A stretch of DNA of 54,918 nucleotides, taken from assembly GCA_018971775.1 (NCBI GenBank), contig JAGXAB010000043.1, positions 1 through 54,918 of the forward strand, read 5' to 3'. The notes under the pieces were generated by a model that worked only from the letters and a program-made list of their open reading frames with translations, did no database searches and was not told the DNA's origin. This document shows positions 52,138-54,918 of the stretch, piece by piece. Source of the stretch: Cyanobacteria bacterium REEB67. GTDB taxonomy: Bacteria; Cyanobacteriota; Vampirovibrionia; Obscuribacterales; Obscuribacteraceae. Each line of letters opens with the position of its first letter. Positions within the stretch are counted from its first letter, which is position 1. A program made the translations under genes and the position numbers.

Positions 52138-53894
52138 TTGCTCGCCCCCGCAGCCGCACTCGTAGAAGCGGTCGGATCGCTCAAAATCGGAAATTTCTGG
52201 AAGGATTTGGCCCGTCTTTTCACTTCGATGGACTGAATCAGCAAGCTGGGCGCCGAAGCCGAAACTGGCACCGAGCCGGATTCGGCGTCGCATACGCCTT
52301 TGAAGACGGCATAGTCGTTGCCGCAGCCGATAATGCGCTCCAGGGAGGCAAGCGGCGTGCCGACGATATCGACGCCGCGAATCAGCTCATCCGGCTTGCC
52401 GTTTACGTAAACGCGATAGACTTTGAGCGGATATATGGAGTAGGACTGATTGGTTTCAGCGGCGGTCCAGGTTGTGCCGCCGGCGATTTCATCGAAAAGC
52501 AAGCCATAGGTCTTGTGCTGTTTCTTTGCTTCTTCGATCAGCATGGCGCGCAATTTCTGGAAGGAGACCTGTTTGGCCGGATCGGCCAGCACCATCAGAT
52601 TTCCCTGTCGGGCGGCCGGATTCCATCCGGGCGAGGAGCGTCCGTGGCCGTTCGATTTGTTGAAGCCCTGGACCGGAGCGCGGCTCAATAAGAAGCCTTT
52701 GAGTATGCCGTTTTTTACCAGTGTCACAGGTTGAGCAGGCACGCCTTCATCGTCGTATTTGTAGCAGCCGTTCAGCTCCTGGCCATAGGAATGAGTGCGG
52801 GTCGGATCGTCCATGACGGAGATGAAGGGCGGCATGATGCGCGTGCCGATTTTCTTGGCGAAGGTTTTGCCCTCGTCTTCCTTCTTTTGTCTCTGTCCTT
52901 CGATGCGATGGCCGAAAGTTTCGTGGAAAAAGACAGCAGCAGCTCTTCCCGATAAAATCGCCGGGCCGCTGTATGGCTCCGCCAGCGGTGCCGCTCGTAA
53001 TTTGTCCAGATCGTTTGCTACTCTATTAACCATGTTGGTCAGCACTTTTTCATCGGGCAAATTGGCCGGGTCCTTGCTCTCCACCGAATTGCTCAGGCGC
53101 AAGCTCAGGCCGTCATCGGCCAGAGTCGAAGCTTCGCAGAGGAAGCGATAGGTGTTGTGGCGCTCGGCCAGCTTCGTCCCTTCGCTTGTGACGATGTAGC
53201 GCATCTCCGGATCGGCGCTGAATTCAACCAGTGAATCCTTAATCAGCGGGTGATTCAGAAATAGCCTGGAGAGGCGTTTGACACGCTCTGTCCAGAGAGC
53301 CGCGTCAAAAGTTTCCTCCTTCGGAGGCTCTTCGAAAATATGTTTGGGCTCGAGCGAAAAATCACCGGCATGATCTTCTTCGGCGGCCAACACTTCATTG
53401 CTCGCTGCCAACTCGGCAAAGCGCGATTGCGCCTTTTTGAACGCTTCGTCTGTGGCCAGCCAGAGAGTCTGGCGCAGAGGTATGGAAGCGCCGTGTACCG
53501 GCAAGATCGAATCGCTGTCGGAGGAGCTTTCGTAGATGTGCGGCGGCGCCGAATTGTGACTGCGCAGATAGTGGGTGTTGTCAAATTGCGGACTGCCCAG
53601 GCGCAAATCTACCGAAAGCATTCGCCAGGGGCGATAGCCGTACTGGCCGCTCAAAGCCCCGGCCCGAGCCGAGATGCTCCACCAGTTGCCGTCGTACAGA
53701 CGGTAGGCCAGATAGTAAAGAGGCGATCCCTTATCACGCTTGAGAAGCGTAAACGAGCGGTTCAGTTCGGATTGCATCGTCGCCAGCATGCTGTCCGGCG
53801 ATTCGGCGCGGAAGTCCTGAGCCTGGGCCTGCCCGCCCCAAAGGAGCGAAGTCAAAACGGCCAGAGCGCAGTATTTTTTTAGCAAGCGAAACAT
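52134..53894 (-). CDS. Exported TldD-like metalloprotease
   Basis: A 586-residue protein with a signal peptide (1-25, ending GQAQAQD). The zinc motif FFHETFGHRIEG gives His324, Glu325 and His329 (HExxxH), preceded by GPAILSGRAAAVF. It is followed by IMPPFISVMDDPTRTHSYG and CYKYDDEGVPAQPVTLVKNG, all TldD features. TldD proteases cleave peptides, for example in maturation of modified peptides, acting with TldE; the next gene encodes a TldE-like partner and overlaps by 4 bp. The N-terminal 200 residues differ from E. coli TldD. A periplasmic substrate is inferred. Confidence 0.9.
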   Translation of the reverse strand: MFRLLKKYCALAVLTSLLWGGQAQAQDFRAESPDSMLATMQSELNRSFTLLKRDKGSPLYYLAYRLYDGNWWSISARAGALSGQYGYRPWRMLSVDLRLGSPQFDNTHYLRSHNSAPPHIYESSSDSDSILPVHGASIPLRQTLWLATDEAFKKAQSRFAELAASNEVLAAEEDHAGDFSLEPKHIFEEPPKEETFDAALWTERVKRLSRLFLNHPLIKDSLVEFSADPEMRYIVTSEGTKLAERHNTYRFLCEASTLADDGLSLRLSNSVESKDPANLPDEKVLTNMVNRVANDLDKLRAAPLAEPYSGPAILSGRAAAVFFHETFGHRIEGQRQKKEDEGKTFAKKIGTRIMPPFISVMDDPTRTHSYGQELNGCYKYDDEGVPAQPVTLVKNGILKGFLLSRAPVQGFNKSNGHGRSSPGWNPAARQGNLMVLADPAKQVSFQKLRAMLIEEAKKQHKTYGLLFDEIAGGTTWTAAETNQSYSIYPLKVYRVYVNGKPDELIRGVDIVGTPLASLERIIGCGNDYAVFKGVCDAESGSVPVSASAPSLLIQSIEVKRRAKSFQKFPILSDPTASTSAAAGASK

Positions 53895-53914
53895 AAAGGG
53901 AGATTATAGCAATC

Positions 53915-54918
53915 TTAGTGGCCGCCGCCTTTAGACGGTGGGGCTTTTTCCCCTCCCGTCTTTCTGGCCAGGTTAAGTTCGGCTCTCTTTTTTGTTTCGG
54001 TGACAGCAGCGCTGATTTCAGGGGCATGACCTTTCTTGATGATTGTCAGGGCCCGCTTGAGCAGGGCGAGTGCCTCGGCATTTTTACCCAGCTTGATCTG
54101 GCAAGTGCCCATATTGTGCAGAGTTTCGGCCACGAGGAGGCTGTCTTGGCCGAAGATTTTTTCGCGCAGGTCGAGCACCTCCGTCAGTATCAGCAATGCT
54201 TGCTGGAAATTGTCCTGCTCTTTATCGATGTCGGCCAGCCCATTCAAAACGCGTGAGCGCTCAAGAGCATGTGGCGCCAGCTTGCCGGCGGCTGTTGCTC
54301 TGTCTGTTTCTTTGTAGATGTCGGCAGCGCGCTGCAATAGAACAGTCGCTTCGGCGTAGCGTTTTTGATTGCGGAGATTGCTGGCCAGTGAGCCGAGCGT
54401 CACGCCCAGGCGGTCGCTGTTTTTGCCGAAGCGCTTTTCTCTAATTTTGGCTGCGCGCCTCAGGGCCGCTTCGCCTTCCTTAAACTGCTGATTCAGTCCA
54501 TACCAGACGCCGAGATTGTGCAGATCGAAGGCGACATTTTCACTCTCCGCTCCGTAGACTTTTTCTTCGATGCCGATCGAGCGCTTTTGATAAGCAATCG
54601 CTTTGTTCAGCTTGTCTTTCTTGGCCACGGTCTTGTCTGGATTTGTCGCCGTTGTCAATGCCAGGTCATTGAGAGCCATGGCCACATGTTTGTCTTCTTT
54701 GCCGAGCTTTTCGGCTGCCAGAAGCGCCTCTCCAAAACAGCGGTCGGCCAGTTTGACGTCTCCGCGTCCGAGGGCGCTCTGTCCGGTGGCAAGCAGGTCG
54801 AGGCAGGTGGCGCCATTGTCGGCGGAAGCGGCGAGGACGTTGGCGGCACAAAGGACCGTGGCCGTGATCGCCCACAAGCCAGCTAAAAGATGCAGGGAGA
54901 AGGTGCGACGGCGGCGAC
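53915..54918 (-). CDS. Exported TPR protein (start outside window)
   Basis: The frame is open to the right edge. Residues encoded beyond the internal TTG at 54877 (RRRRTFSLHLLAGLWAITA) form the basic and hydrophobic parts of a signal peptide ending near NVLAASADN, so the true start is outside. At least 334 residues. TPR units of kinesin-light-chain type follow (VAFDLHNLGVWYGLNQQFKE, LGVTLGSLASNLRNQKRYAE, VAETLHNMGTCQIKLGKNAE). The C-terminus is Lys/Gly-rich. It lies upstream of the TldD-like gene with a 20-bp gap, so the three may be one operon. Confidence 0.85.
   Translation of the reverse strand, partial: RRRRTFSLHLLAGLWAITATVLCAANVLAASADNGATCLDLLATGQSALGRGDVKLADRCFGEALLAAEKLGKEDKHVAMALNDLALTTATNPDKTVAKKDKLNKAIAYQKRSIGIEEKVYGAESENVAFDLHNLGVWYGLNQQFKEGEAALRRAAKIREKRFGKNSDRLGVTLGSLASNLRNQKRYAEATVLLQRAADIYKETDRATAAGKLAPHALERSRVLNGLADIDKEQDNFQQALLILTEVLDLREKIFGQDSLLVAETLHNMGTCQIKLGKNAEALALLKRALTIIKKGHAPEISAAVTETKKRAELNLARKTGGEKAPPSKGGGH

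Overview
The window looks like a chromosome segment of a Gram-negative-type, non-photosynthetic bacterium. The gene mix suggests a relative of the cyanobacteria in the Vampirovibrionia/Melainabacteria group, possibly Obscuribacterales: many multi-PAS histidine kinases, Rcp1-like receivers, a cyanobacterial-style ethylene-receptor-like sensor, MshEN-repeat proteins, exported TPR proteins and large low-complexity proteins. This is an inference from gene style; there is no rRNA or marker gene here to prove it. I see no phage, insertion sequence, CRISPR array or replication origin.

Layout. 1-2.1 kb: the 5' part of an exported DUF2092-like protein (its C-terminus lies beyond the left edge), a small membrane ORF and two related Ser/Ala-rich exported proteins. 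2.1-5.4 kb: a CpxA/CpxR-like two-component pair divergent from a CpxP/Spy-like LTxxQ protein with a collagen-like insert. 5.7-6.3 kb: two arrays of a phased TTCGATA element. 6.3-9.2 kb: a MoxR ATPase, VWA protein and small membrane protein operon. 9.9-19.8 kb: a signalling island with an ethylene-receptor-like kinase, a REC-REC-PAS kinase, a lone receiver, a J-like protein, an OmpR-type regulator, a large PAS kinase and a protein built of MshEN-like motifs. 19.8-26.5 kb: exported proteins (TPR, DUF885 hydrolase, Gln-rich protein) and a small monooxygenase. 26.6-29.6 kb: a third TTCGATA array and two decayed transporter genes (a KefB-type antiporter and a COG4705/DUF347-like membrane protein).

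29.6-32 kb: queF-queC-queD-queE, which make preQ1 from 7,8-dihydroneopterin triphosphate for queuosine (folE is not in the window). 32-35.5 kb: three poorly known proteins, one with a kinase-like tail and one with a JAMM-like HxH/SxxD pattern. 35.7-43.6 kb: a seven-gene histidine operon, hisG, hisC-HAD, hisB, hisH, hisF, hisA-hisI-hisE, hisD, plus a hotdog thioesterase. Because of the two fusions, every step from PRPP to histidine appears to be covered, with the HAD domain the likely histidinol-phosphate phosphatase.

44-55 kb: tRNA-Gln(CUG), a nucleotidyltransferase, an SMP-30-like protein with an S1/P1 nuclease, a 711-residue unknown, an exported TldD/TldE-like pair, and a TPR protein whose start lies beyond the right edge.

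The genome is tightly packed. ATGA overlaps join operon genes, and several convergent genes abut or overlap at their stop codons. The two long convergent gaps that I can see hold the TTCGATA arrays.
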